Shown here: in pieces, positions 44,850 through 56,595 of the stretch
Layout of the letters: every line of letters starts with the position of its first letter
Numbering within the stretch: the first letter of the stretch is position 1
NCBI GenBank assembly: GCA_015680685.1
Contig: MNCI01030115.1
Location: 230,918-294,917 of the forward strand
Direction of reading: 5' to 3'
DNA from: Gnetum montanum
Taxonomy: Eukaryota; Streptophyta; Gnetopsida; Gnetales; Gnetaceae
DNA length: 64,000 nt
Program-made: the position numbers and the translations under genes
The notes under the pieces: generated by a model
What the model was told of the DNA's origin: nothing
What the model saw: only the letters and a program-made list of their open reading frames with translations
Databases searched by the model: none

Positions 44850-45245
44850 CGTCTACCCAATTTTGCAGGGTTTTTGCAATTGAGACATCGTCTTGGGGGT
44901 GAGGATTTAGGTATAAGCAGGTTTAATGATTGCTTTATTGGTAAGGATTTGGTGACTCCAACAATGGTTTTGTTACGCTTTCCTTTTCTTGATCATGATC
45001 CAAACCTTGTTACGCTGTTCCTTTCAAATTCTTTGATTTTAAGGTTTGAAAACAAGAAATTTGCCCAAGTGGAGCAATTAATTCATTTCATACTTAGTTA
45101 TTGCTTTAAATTTTGAAAAAATATCATCAGTCATAGCTTCTAACTTCTTCCAATGTAGCACCTAGGCTTGAACGAATAAAAATTAAACATTAAACTTTAA
45201 ATTTTAAAAAATCTTAGCATAAAGCAATATGTTGAAGGGGCAGGG
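44850..45245. other. Upstream of eS26, no feature recognised
   Basis: A 94-codon open frame on the plus strand (44832-45116) overlaps the eS26 promoter but has no family resemblance, so I do not call it a gene. Confidence 0.5.
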
Positions 45246-45345
45246 GTGTAGGGGTGTTGGAACTTGAAACTTTTACAAACCATATTTACCTTCTAAATAT
45301 ATAGTCAAATTAGAACCTTTATGAGCAATATTTACTACCAAAACT
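45246..45345 (-). mobile_element. Possible degraded SINE 3' end
   Basis: GGGTGTTGGAACTTGAAAC and ATAGTCAAATTAGAACC parallel the ends of the SINE copies at 28041 and 30803. The tRNA-like head is not recognisable, so this is a weak call. Confidence 0.35.
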
Positions 45346-45545
45346 TATAGTCAAAATATTTCGATCTATGGTTCTTGTTGGAAGGAGAAATTTTTGTCAA
45401 CCTCAAGGGTTTCTTGAAGAGTTATTGTACAAGAAATTTTTTTGGTGAGGAATTATATGAAGATGAAAAATACTAATGTCTCTAGACTATAGAGACATAA
45501 GAATTCCAAAACTTTTAATTTTGTTTTACTTGATGATTTATCGAG

Positions 45546-46384
45546 AATAAAAAGTGGATTTTGACCCCTATTCTTCTAATTACTCTAAATTTCCTTACTA
45601 ATGGAATCTGTCATATTCTCAATAAAAAAAAATTTTGTGAGGAAAATAAACAACAAATTTCAAAAAAGGCAAATAATGGTAGTTTTCAGCAAACACAAAT
45701 AAATTTTTTTCAGCAAGTTCTTAATCTTTTACTAATCTTTTTAATTCTAAATCTAATGAACGCTTGATATCTAAAGAGAATTCTTTTTTAGAAAAAAAAA
45801 GAAATTTTCAATTAGGACCAACCATGAAAATACTAATGCAAATGGATTTCACTCAATGCAACATAAAAAGAAGAGGTATGCAAATACTACTTTCAATTTT
45901 AAAAACCTAAAAGTATCTTATTTTCTTTCTACTTCTACTCTTGTTCAAAGTGTTATTTCTTTTTTTATCAGATAATTAGTGACATGGATTGTGAGAGAAA
46001 TGTTGAGATTGAAAAATCAAGGATGGGGGCCTCCTTCCCCACATCTCAATGTTAGTTTTGTCATGGAATTTTTGGGGCTTTTTTATAATTCTTGAGCAAA
46101 GATCGCTGAGGAGTATCTTTCAAACTAGCATTTATCTTTAGATTTTCTTTTCATATAAGAAATTAAGATTTTAGCACATGATATTAATTTTATTGGTAAA
46201 TATATTTTAAAAACTTACATTGTTTTTTTTTCTCTACTTGTAAAGTTAATAAAGGAGGAGTTGTTATTCTTATTAATAAAAATTGGACTAGAAAAGTCTT
46301 GAATTTTGGTTTCGACAACCTTTGAAGTGTTATTTGGATTATTTGTCATAGAAAAAAGGTGACTTTGGACTCTATGATGTTTAT
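45546..46384 (+). pseudogene. Very old LINE remnant (endonuclease start)
   Basis: Stop-rich sequence in which ORF2 endonuclease pieces can be read: WNFWGF-like sequence near 46065 and KGGVVILINKNWTRKVLNFG near 46250, which fits the usual SKGGVAILI.. block. The part before 46000 may be ORF1 tail but has no firm motif. It is cut on the right by a Gypsy LTR at 46385. Confidence 0.4.
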
Positions 46385-46870
46385 TGATGAGTAGCAGGTA
46401 TCCCCTATGCCCAATCATATAAATCACAAGCATGTACTAGTGATCCAATCAAATTTCGTAGACTTAGTTCCTAAGTTTGCCCATAGTCCTAGATAGTGGG
46501 TTAAGGGAGTGTATGATCATTGTATTCTTAGCTCACACTTGTGTTTCTGATATGTATAGTTAAATGTGAGTTAAGACTTATGATAACTATTTTTGTAAGT
46601 GTTATATATATAATTTTTTTTCTTGTACAGAGGACTACATGCATAAATGAAGGTTTGAAGATTAATTATCTAACTACTTAACTACTCTCGTGACTAGTTA
46701 TCCTAACATAAGTAGTTGTTCCCATGTACTGTACACATCTTGAACTAGTATCCATGCTACTGGGTTACCGAGTGATGATTACTGGGTGTACCAAATGACC
46801 ACTACTGTGATTACCAAGTGTAATACATTATGCACAAAGTGGTCATACTTATGATTTTATCATTAAGTAT
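46385..46870 (-). mobile_element. Left half of a split Gypsy LTR, minus strand
   Basis: Begins TGATGAGTAGCAGG and runs as a reversed TGATGAG-family LTR until the target duplication AGTAT of the element at 46871. The right half is at 54342-54692; together they make one LTR of 837 bp. Confidence 0.85.
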
Positions 46871-47670
46871 TGATGAGCCACGATCTTGCATCTGCCATAC
46901 GATATCGTGTATGCGATATCGCGTCCTGCCTCATCTTTTATAAATAAGAGGCAGCGCCCTTTGTTCTTGATAGTTAAACTTAGACCCTTAGCCAAACTCT
47001 TGCAGTTTTACCATTCCAGAGTTAGAATAATTTCTGTGTGCCCGCAGTAGGAGTCATAGAGTGAACGGATCTTTATTCAAGCGAATTGTACCTGAGCACA
47101 CATTTGTGTACGACAATAAAGACAAACTTTATGATAAACCTTGCAGTATACGGATTAAGCTAATTAGTAATTAATTATTGTTGAATGTTTAATGCTTTCC
47201 TAGTTAATTAATCTCTCTCTCAACCTTTGACTCTCTTAGTTAAGTACACTCAGTATGACTACTTCGAGCATGTGTGTAGCACTTGGTAATCCAATAACAA
47301 CTAGCGTTTGGTAATCCTAGCAACGTTGCACTAGTTTAGGATGTGTATGGCAAGTGGGAAGGGATACTGGTGTTAGGAACAATCAGAACTTAGTTAGCGA
47401 ATAGTTAATGTAAGTTAGTCACTTAGTTCTCTTTACCTTCCCTTATTAGCATAAGACATTAAAAAGATAAAAGCTATAAAAAATCATATACCTCAAGCTT
47501 ACTTAAACATACAACCGTGACAATACAAGTAAGTTTGGGAAGATAATGATTGATTAACCCTGAGTGTTCCATTAAGGTGCGTAAGCACTTAGTCCTTGGA
47601 GTTCGACCGGATCGCGCGTGAAACGCTCGTATTCGTATGGTTGAGTGTAAGGGTACTTTGCCACTCATCA
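46871..47670 (+). mobile_element. 5' LTR of the pol-deleted element
   Basis: 800 bp, TGATGAGCCACG to CACTCATCA. Array sites at 46882 (GATCTT), 46901 and 46915, spaced 19 and 14. It differs from its 3' partner largely by C/T and G/A changes (for example CAGCGCCC versus TGGTGCCC), the pattern expected from methylated cytosines. Confidence 0.9.
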
Positions 47671-47690
47671 TTGGCGCCGTTGTCGAGGAC
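47671..47690 (+). promoter_or_regulatory. Primer binding site, tRNA-Asp type
   Basis: TTGGCGCCGTTGTCGAGGAC directly after the LTR; the family's best-preserved copy of the tRNA-Asp site in this window. Confidence 0.85.
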
Positions 47691-47815
47691 TTAGTTGTTT
47701 GTGCACTGCTTAGAACATAGGAAATCATCCATATCATTGGAACGTTAGAATGAACCCTTAGCGTTGATCAAAAGAAGATAAGACAACGGTACATCGCACA
47801 CCAAACAAGACAAAA

Positions 47816-49728
47816 ATGTCTTCTTCGCATAAGAGCATTTCACTGCCTAGGACTAACACAAGAGATAGTCATCGGCATAATACACGTAACCAAGATCTGC
47901 AAGTTCCTCAATAGTTTTGGATGGTATATACTCATCACGATGAGTATGTACCCAATTTCAACTTTATTCTCCACCAAGATGAACAACTGCGTTGGAGAGA
48001 CTTGGAGGATAACATAGTATTGCCTCCAGACCAACCAGTCCCCAACATGCTCCTTCATGCTCTCACATGAATAGGCATGCATCAAGACATATAAGAAGGG
48101 AGAGTAGGGAACCACGTAGACACCATAGGCGCTATGAACGAGATGACTACAAAGAACCCCTACTCGCAACTAGAAGCATGCTAGATATAATGAAGGTCAT
48201 AAGAGTTCCCACAAGGCACCAAAAGGATAGTAGGATCAAGAGGTTAGACATGAACAACATCCCACAATTTGAAGGGGGATACCACTTTGATCCTCAAAAT
48301 CATTTGCAAGCATTCCACAATGCATGTGCCTTGCAAAACATAGAGAATGAATGGCAAAAATTGAAGTTGTTCCCAAGGACACTAGTAAAAGAAGCTGAAA
48401 GTTGGTACCGGTCCATACAACTGGAATCCATTCAGAGGTGGAGTACAATGTTAGAACAGTTCAATGATAAGTATCAAACGTACTCCCAAGTGTCTAACCT
48501 GTGAAAGCAAATCCAGGGATGGAAGCAAGGAAATCATGAACCCTTGGATGCTGCCATGGGCCGCTATTACACACTGTTACATCATTGCCCTGGGCATGGT
48601 TATTCGTAGCGGGATCAACTACGCCATCTCATGGATGGACTTAGGCATGAAACAAGAAGAACCCTTGGAACATATGCCCAAGAAAGATTATTAGAGCTTA
48701 AGTCTTATCAAATTCATAGATTGCTAGAGCAAGTAGTCAAAGAAGAAGGTGATCTACTAAAGAGAGAAAATGCAAAAGAGTACAATCGAGATCCTTCCCT
48801 CCGAAAAAGGGGAGTGAGATTCTGTGAGGAGGAGGAAGAGTCACCACTTGAAGAGATGGTGAATAGGAAAACTTTGCCATTCCAAAAGTTAACAACAGAA
48901 GTATCAACAAAGGTAGACAAAATGTGGGACTCCCTGGATAGTAGGTTTGAAAATGTTCTTAAAATCGTAGAGGAGTCTAGGGAGCGAGGTAGTAACCATG
49001 ACAAAAAGAAAAAGAGAGAAGTGGACAATGCATGTAACAAGGGTAAGGGCAAAATGGCCATCACCAAAGAGGTTGTGGATTCAGACATGGATAATGACGG
49101 TGGATGTGAGATATGCCAATACAACCATCCTAAGGGATGTTGCCTAGTCTCACATCTACAAGAGTTTGGGGTGTATGCACTCAACCCATGACTTAATAAA
49201 TGACAAGCACCCCGACGGTTACCTTATCCCCAAGGTAACCTAAGGCAGTTTCACCAACCTTCAACATATTATCCAAGTGAAACTCCATCACAACCTATTG
49301 AGCAACATCAATAGTGGCAATACCCACAGTCATGGGGGATGCCACCACCAAGGTAACAATACCCCTACCGGCAACCGAATCCATATGGCTACTACATGCA
49401 ACATCCAATCTCTCCACGTGACTCTGTTGGTCACATGACACCACAACATCACTACCAAGCTCGAGAGTATTATAGGACTCCTTCTCCTAGGGGAGGTAAC
49501 CCACAGACATACCATCCTCTAAATCCATCTACAACTCTCACATCAATAGCTCCATTACCATCCACTCCAGCAATGCAGGGGGAACTCCCCACTCAACCGC
49601 AACAACGTAATTCCACGAGGGTTGTGAATCCTCAACTCGCAGTTGGTTCTAACAACCTTATGAAGAAAAGATCTTTCTTCAAAACCAATAGTCCAACCAA
49701 GCCCTCACAACCACAACAGTTGAACCTC
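47816..49728 (+). pseudogene. Gypsy gag remnant with variant zinc knuckle
   Basis: Starts MSSSHKSISLPRTN, has a stop after 27 codons, then DEYVPNFNFILHQDEQLRW, shared with the copies at 56.7 and 60.4 kb. The gag domain is open at 48067-48504 (IPQFEGGYHFDPQNHLQAFH; KLKLFPRTLVKEAESWYRS) and 48631-49191 (THETRRTLGTYAQERLLELK-type sequence; CEICQYNHPKGCC knuckle, CX2CX3HX4C). A Pro/Gln/Tyr-rich part follows to 49728. It lacks about 300 bp present in the N-terminal part of the two copies to the right. Frameshifts and stops throughout. Confidence 0.85.
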
Positions 49729-49793
49729 TGAATGCCTCTTAATCAAATAAGGCTTCAAAGCTCCCTTTAAACCAAACACCGAGCTCAACGCAT

Positions 49794-50294
49794 ATGGTTA
49801 TGTTAACACATATCATTACTAACTGGATTAAGGTGGGCTACCTTCCTAGAAAATTCTCTAATCCTGGAAGCCCTCTAATCTATCTCCAAGTTGCTGGGAA
49901 TGAACCATGTAAAGCTCTTCTGAACTCAGGTTCTGGAGTCAACTTAATGTCACAAGAGATGTACGAAGCCTGGAACCTACCTTCATTAAGGAAGAGCAAT
50001 ATTTGCCTAGAGATGGCCAACCAATCCATCACTGTTCCCTTGGGATTGGTGGAGGACATCATTACCACTGTGTGTAGGTGGTTGTACCCAGCTGATTTCC
50101 TAGTGATACAAGTAAATAACGATAAAGAGGACTTCCCAATAATAATGGTAAGGGCATGGCTAAGTACTATAGATGCACACCTAGGAATCCACAATCTTTC
50201 CTTGGAGATATCTAAGGAGAACACTTTTGGAATAATCGAGAAGAAGAAGGTTCCATGCATTGCATACAGTGATACGGGATGCCATTGTGTGTAG
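49794..50294 (+). pseudogene. Gypsy aspartic protease with Asn for catalytic Asp
   Basis: A retropepsin-like domain open for 166 codons. The active-site box reads ALLNSGSGVNLMS: codon AAC at 49923-49925 where the other copies have GAT (ALLDSG). This single G-to-A type change removes the catalytic aspartate. The second landmark, FPIIMVRAWLST, replaces the usual ILGRPWL block. Linker KENTFGIIEKKKVPCIAYS follows. Inactive. Confidence 0.85.
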
Positions 50295-50630
50295 AGATAA
50301 GGGGTTGAGCAAAGTTTAGCATTGCCTGCATGCAACTGGTGTGCACAAGACCTTACCCTACAAAAGTGCTTATATGTAGCAGCCACATGACAAAGAGACA
50401 CCCAGTGGCTAATAGCTGATCAAGAGAGCAACTCACTAACATGCATGGAACTAACTGAGGGAATAACTTATGCTCACGTCGAAAGCATAAAAGCACTAGA
50501 GCAAGATCGTCACCAACTTCCAAACCTTAACCTAGAAAACATTAATTGGGGTAAGTTGAAAATTCCTAAAAAGTCAGACAAAAACCTTAATAAGAGATTG
50601 TTAGTCAATGTGCAATGAGCCAAACCCTTC
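50295..50630 (+). other. Deletion junction from RT linker to integrase end
   Basis: The linker that leads into RT in the rightmost element (INWGKLKIP here, VNWEKLEIP at 63580) runs at about 50575 into NKRLLVNVQ and AKPF, which is the very end of the integrase region (KKLLVIIQQTKPFHAP at 39300). Everything between has been deleted. Confidence 0.75.
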
Positions 50631-51563
50631 TGATGAAGTGTTAAATGGTCAACGTGTTTACTAGGCTATGTATACAGGACCCCGTATACATGGCCCCATA
50701 TACGCGGCCCCGTATACATGGCCTTGTCGATGCAGCCTTGTCGTCGCATCCTTCCATGCATCAACGTGGCCTCGTTTACGTGGCACCTATTTCAACTGTT
50801 AAATAGATGGGCTCTTGCCATACTTATTTACCTTTTTGTCAGTTATAGTGATGCTCTTGCAATTTGTTTCCACAAGAGTTAGAATATTTTCCAAGTGCCT
50901 GCAGTAGGTGTAAGAAAGGTGTCTAGCTCTTTATTCGAGCACTGATGTATTTGAGTCCATTGGCATGAATGGCAATAAATATGAGCTTTTCAAGCATTCC
51001 TTACAGCATTTGGACTTAGTCATTTAATGCATTTAATAGCTTAATATTTTTATGCTTTGATAATTACTTAAGTTTCACTTGTTATTGTTTTAATTGCTAT
51101 TGCTCATTCATAGTTCGTAGAAACCATAAGTATGACTATCTTGAACGTAAACCCAACGCTTAACAACCCAGTGACGCTTAACATCTGGTAACCCAGTAGT
51201 GGTTAGGGGATGCTCAAGATGTGCCCATAAGATGGGATTAGATACTTATGCTAGGAATAGTTAAGATATAGATTAGGATAATTATAGATTATATAATATT
51301 TCATTCCTTACTTTCCATACCTTAATTAGATGCCAAAAGATAAAGTAAAAAGCCATAAAAATCAGTTGCCTCAGTCTCACTTAACCATCGCCACTAAGAA
51401 CATCACAAGTGAGGTTGGGAAGACAACAACCATTCTAACAAAGGGTTTTGCTGGTTAAGGTCTGGTGTATGCAAAGTGCTTATAGTCTATGGAATTCAAC
51501 TGAGTCCCGTGTGAATGCATGTGATTCGCATGGTTGGGTGTAGGGGTACCTAGCCACTCATCA
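50631..51563 (+). mobile_element. Divergent solo LTR with 14-bp GTATAC-type repeats
   Basis: 933 bp, TGATGAAGTG to CACTCATCA, with no internal part. Flanks CCTTC (50626-50630) and TCTTC (51564-51568) fit a 5-bp duplication with one change; joining the flanks restores the AAACCCTTCCATG of 39335. U3 holds six 14-bp units at 50670, 50684, 50698, 50712, 50726 and 50740, the first four with a GTATAC/ATATAC core and GGCCCC spacer. A different subfamily from the neighbouring LTRs. Confidence 0.88.
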
Positions 51564-53540
51564 TCTTCCATGAACTTAGAACGGCTAGTGCACATAATAC
51601 CTCTAAGAAGGGATGACCCTGCTCATTATTTTGGATCTCCTCCTTCCAACTTAGTCATGGGGGAAATGGCCACCTCTGCTGATCATTCGAGGCCCTCAGT
51701 TCCTTTTTAAGTTTTTTCGACAAATTTCTTTAACTTTTCTTGTTTTTGTTTTGCAACATTGTTTATAATTTTTCATTTCTTTGTATGTTTGTTTGTTTTG
51801 TTAGGTTCATTACCTAATATGTGTTTCTGATGGTGGTATGAACTATATTCTATTGATTGCTAATGTTTAGTTTTTACCTTTGAGTTATAATGTTGATAGT
51901 AAGGTATGGTTCTTTTGATATAGCAGGCGATGAGTCCACGCCATCCATGCATTCATAAATTTCTATGGTTTCTCTTGGCTTGGAATTGTATAGTCCCTTT
52001 CTTAATAATAAAACTATTAATGAATTGGTAACTGGGCATTTCTCAAACTGAGGAAGGTCTCAAGGACTGAAAAGGGTGTGACTTTAAGGGGATTTGATGC
52101 ATTTGTGTTGGCCATTCTCTTGGGTGCTTGGATGTTTTCTTCTTGAGTTTTCCTTACCATGCTGACATTGCTCCATTATCGGGGAGTTGAGTTAATAAAA
52201 ATAATAGTCTTTGCATGGTGTGATTTTCATGCAAAAAAAAAAAAAAAAAGAGAGAAAGAAAATGAGAATTCAAAGCATACCCCTTAGACAAAATAATCAT
52301 CTAGGCTACAAGCACTAGGTATGGAACTAAATAAACATGTTTCTTCTAACTAAGGCCCTTTCTCACTTTCTACTTTATCCTTTCTCATTTCCTCAGAATG
52401 GTGGTGACTCTTTGGTAGAAGCATTCCTGTTACTTCAAGTGGATGAATTGGCCAAGTGTATTAATGCGAAGTCATTGGATGTGGATTATTTAAGGTTGGA
52501 TTTGGAATGGGATCTACTTAGTCACATTAACCATAACTACACAAGGGGTTGTACACCACCTTATTCTTGGGAATCCATTCCATTATCTTCTTTCCATCAT
52601 TCTTTCTCCATTTTCTGCCTCATTGCTGATTGTATCAGTAGTCTATATTTTGATTGATACATTGTTTTCTTCTTGGTAAATTTTTGTGGTTAAGACTTTA
52701 ACTCTTGCTTCCAAATGAAATTTCCAAAGCCTATGGACTCTTTGAATGTGGGTTTGTTAGGGCATAACGGGCATGAGCCTGCTTTGGGGAGGACCCATTG
52801 GCATTCCTATTTGATGCATCAGTTAACTTCTTTCCCTTAAACATTTCTGCAATCAACATTTTTTTTGTTCATTCCCACTTCTAACCTCCATTTTATCGGT
52901 GTTGCTATTGTTTATTTCTCTCCATATTTCTTATTCCTTATCTTTTTCCATTCTATCGCTACCTGAGGATCACTCTTAATCATGGGGGTCTTGCTTGGTC
53001 CAATTTTTTAAATTTTCTCCTAACCCCTACACCTTGGGTAGTCACCAGTGTTATATCTCCAGAATCTATATTAGCCATATCACAACTTAGCCAATGGATC
53101 TTACACTGAGGTAAGATATAAACTGCATTGTGATTTATTTATCCTTGCTAATATGAGACTATGTTATGTGTGCAGATGGAAATCATACAACAATGGATTG
53201 GATCTGGAGGAAACACTTAGGATGGATTGGTGCTGGAATAGTTATGCAAGGAACAAGATTGATGGTGTGGTTACGGATGGACAACAGAAGGTGCAATCCT
53301 GGTGTCGGCAGCAACACACCTTCTTCTTTTCTTCTCTCTATCTTCTCTCTCAACTGCCAAATAAGGCTGGATGTCAAATGTGTATAGTATTCACTCTTGT
53401 GGTCATGAACATGAATATTGCCATGTATTGTAATGATGATTTGTTCACGTGTCACCCCATTCACCATTAGTGTCATTCAAGCCAATAATCCCATACCTTC
53501 CCAATATTTTGTAAGGAACTCGAGGATGAGTTTTCATTTA
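51564..53540 (+). other. Post-pol region of the pol-deleted element
   Basis: Continues the spacer seen at 39350-40433 and then extends to the 3' LTR. A 106-codon open frame at 52337-52657 has no recognisable family. The coiled-coil ORF found in two other members is not visible here. A pure A-run of 17 lies at about 52231-52249. Confidence 0.55.
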
Positions 53541-53552
53541 GTCATGGGGGTA
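53541..53552 (+). promoter_or_regulatory. Polypurine tract
   Basis: GTCATGGGGGTA immediately before the 3' LTR. Confidence 0.8.
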
Positions 53553-54336
53553 TGATGAGCTGCGATATCGCATCTGCCACATGATATCACATCCTACCTC
53601 ATCTTCTATAAATAAGAGGTGGTGCCCTTTGTTCTTGATAGTTAGACTTAGACCCTTAGCCAAAATCTTGTAGTTTTACCATTCTAGAGTTAGAATAATT
53701 TCTATGTGCCCACAGTAGGAGTCATAGAGTGAACAGATCTTTACTCGAGAAAATTATACCTGAGCACACATTTGTGTATGGCAATAAAGACGAACTTTAT
53801 GATAAACCTTGCAGCATACGGATTAAGCTAATTAGTAATTAATTATTGTTGAATGTTTAATGCTTTCCTAGTTAATTAATCTCTCTCTCAACCTTTGACT
53901 CTCTTAGTTAAGTACACTCAGTATGACCGCTTCGAGCATGCGTGTAGCGCTTGGTAACCCAGTAATGACTAGCATTTGGTAATCCCAGCAGCACTACACT
54001 GGTTCAGGATGTGTAGCAAGTGGGAACGGATACTAGTGTTAGGAACAATTAGAACTTAGTTAGCGAATAGTTAATATAAGTTAGTCACTTAGTTCTCTTT
54101 ACCTTCCCTTATCAGCATAAGACATTAAAAAGATAAAAGCTATAAAAAATCATATACCTCAAGCTTACTTAACCATACAACTGTAACAATACAAGTAAGT
54201 TTGGGAAGACAACGATTGATTAACCCTGAGTGTTTCATTAAGGCGCGTAAGCACTTAGTCCTTGGAGTTCGATTGGATCACATTTGAAATGCTCGTATTC
54301 ATATGGTTGAGTGTAGGTGTACCTCGCCACTTATCA
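53553..54336 (+). mobile_element. 3' LTR of the pol-deleted element
   Basis: 784 bp, TGATGAGCTGCG to CACTTATCA. Collinear with 46871-47670. Only two array sites remain (53564 and 53583, 19 bp apart); the second 14-bp unit of the partner is deleted here. Confidence 0.9.
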
Positions 54337-54341
54337 AGTAT

Positions 54342-54692
54342 TTTAACTAATTAAACTCATTGAAGTGAAGTGTATTAAAAGTAAGGTGTAAGAAAGATTA
54401 AACTATCCCAAGTGCTACAATGAATATTCAAAATCTCATCTTTACTGTCGTTCATGCCAATGTGTTCAAGTACTTGGCATTCAAATCACAATCTTTACAA
54501 TCTCTTTAATTCACATTGTGTACACTTAGAAAAAAATATTCTAACTCTAAAGAAATCGAACTGCAAGAGCTTCACTATGCTATGGACCTAAGGTACCATA
54601 AATATGATTAGTGCTTGCATTTATATAGGCTTCGTCTGCGTTAATGTTGACACATGCTTGTTGACATAGCTTTTATATTTGATGACTCATCA
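54342..54692 (-). mobile_element. Right half of the split Gypsy LTR, minus strand
   Basis: Completes the LTR begun at 46385. Ends GACTCATCA at 54692, followed by TACCCCCA, the reversed polypurine tract, which makes it the 3' LTR of a minus-strand element. Two 14-bp units with a GTTGAC core are at 54646 and 54660. Confidence 0.85.
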
Positions 54693-54700
54693 TACCCCCA

Positions 54701-55556
54701 TGATGGGCAACGAGGCATCCTTACACTCAACCATATGAATCACAAGTGTTCATGCACGATCCGGTCAAATTCCATGGATGGGAATAGTTGTGGCATCTAG
54801 ATCATTATGTTCTAATTGTAGTTCGATGTTTTTCCAACTTGGACTAGTGGTATCTTTATCATGTATGGTTTAGTTCAAAGTGAGCCATATGATGTGGTCT
54901 AATTTCTACGCTACTCCTAATGACGATAAAGAGATAAATTAATTAATCTAATGAGTGATGGAAAATAATATCTAAACTAGCCTAACACAAGTAACTGTCC
55001 CACTTTCCTAGACACATCCTGAACAGATATAACATTGTTGGGCTACCAAACATTAAGGATTTTTGGGTTACCAAGTACTATATGTATGCTTTAAGTTGTC
55101 ATGCTTGTGTTCATTAACAATTGTAAATAAATTGCTTAATTAAAATGCATTTAAGTAGAAAGAATGAAAGTAAAGTGCATTAAAGAAAATAGTAATCTGT
55201 TCTTAGTGCTGCAAGGATTGTCAAAATAGTTCATTTTATTCCCATCACATTGCTATGCTTAGGTACATTAGTGTTCGAACAAAGAATCGTACACACTTAG
55301 ACTCCTTTTGCAGGCACTCAAAAAATATTCCACCTCTAGAAAAAACAAACTACAAGAGCTCTACTACTCTGACTAAAAAACTATATGGAAATTATGAGCC
55401 TGAGCCCTATATTTATAGGTTAGAGTTTACCTTGTGATGTTAGGTATCTAACATCATGTCTTGGCTTTTGACATTGCGTATGTGATGTCAAGGCACTGAT
55501 ACAAGGCTCTGATGTCAAGGCTCTAATGTCAAGACTAGGCAAAACATGACTCATCA
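54701..55556 (-). mobile_element. Second minus-strand Gypsy LTR
   Basis: 856 bp, reversed, TGATGGGCAACG to GACTCATCA. It starts only 8 bp inside the previous element. Its own reversed polypurine tract follows at 55557. The U3 array is GATGTC-type, sites at about 55456, 55470, 55484, 55498, 55511 and 55525. Confidence 0.85.
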
Positions 55557-55634
55557 TACCCCCACGACTGAATGAACACTCATCCTCAAGTTAAATAAAA
55601 TGAAGAACAAGTGCCTTACAAAATATTGGGTAGG
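55557..55634 (-). mobile_element. Last 78 bp of a minus-strand Gypsy internal region
   Basis: TACCCCCACGACTGAATGAA and onward is collinear with 17766-17830, the sequence inside the 3' LTR of another minus-strand copy. It is cut by the next plus-strand LTR. Confidence 0.75.
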
Positions 55635-56457
55635 TGATGAGTCATAATATTGGGTCCATGATATTAGATCCTACCAAGTGATATTGAACACTTGATGTTG
55701 GAACCTGTCTCATTACCTATAAATAAGAGACTGGGGCACTTGGTTTATAAGTTAGTTTTTCTAGTTCCTTAGCCAAACTCTTACAGTTTTTTCTTTCTAA
55801 AGTTAGAATTATTTCTAAGTGTTTGCAATAGGAGTCATAAAGTGAACAGATCTTTATTTAGGCATTATGTACTTGAGCACACCTTGTGTTTAAAAATAAA
55901 GATGAACTTTGTGATAAACCTTGCAACTTTCAAAATAGCTTATTTATTGTATTTAATGTTATTTATTGTTATTTTCTACTCTTATTAGCTAATTAATGTT
56001 ATTTCTATTACCTTGTTAATTATCAATGAATTAGCACACTTAGTACAACCACTTCGAGCATACATGGGACACTTCGTAACCCAGTAATGACTAGCATTTG
56101 GTAATCCCAATAGTGTTACACTAGTTTAGGATTTGTCTAGCAAGTGGGAACGGATGCTAGTGTTAGGACTAGTTAGAGAGTAGTTAACTAGTTAAATAAG
56201 ATTAGTTACTCAATCATTTCATTTCTCCCTTTTTAAGCACTAGGAACATAAAACATAAAAAGCATAAAAAACCATATACCTCAAGTCTACTTAACCATAC
56301 AATTATGCCTTATAAGTAAACTTGGGAAGACAATGATCGCATAACCCATCCTTGTGCTATGTAAGTGCATAAGCACTTAATCCTTGGAGTTCAACTGGAT
56401 CACGTGTGAATGCTCGTATTCATATGGTTGGATGTAGGGGTACCTCACCACTCATCA
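55635..56457 (+). mobile_element. 5' LTR of the next plus-strand Gypsy element
   Basis: 823 bp, TGATGAGTCATA to CACTCATCA. Array sites at 55646, 55660, 55680 and 55694 (14, 20, 14). A degraded primer site TTGGCACTGTTGCTGGAGAT follows at 56458-56477. Confidence 0.88.
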
Positions 56458-56595
56458 TTGGCACTGTTGCTGGAGATTTTGTTGTTTATGTGCTGATTAG
56501 AACTTAGGAAATCTTTCCATCATTGGAATGAATCCTTAGGGTTAGTAATCCTACAATTATCAAAAAGAGAAGTATTGCACATTGAATAAACAATC

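Larger units (their letters stand above)
46871..54336 (+). mobile_element. Complete pol-deleted Gypsy element with target duplication
   Basis: Bounded by two LTRs (46871-47670 and 53553-54336) and by AGTAT at 46866-46870 and 54337-54341. Internal order: primer site, gag, protease, then a jump straight to the integrase end and post-pol spacer, polypurine tract. RT, RNase H and integrase core are absent, so it must have depended on proteins of other copies if it moved in this form. It inserted into an older minus-strand LTR and later received a solo LTR itself (50631-51563). Confidence 0.92.

Noticed and set aside
44832-45116. 94-codon open frame on the plus strand next to eS26
   Set aside because: It overlaps the eS26 promoter, shows no family motif, and open frames of this length are expected by chance here.
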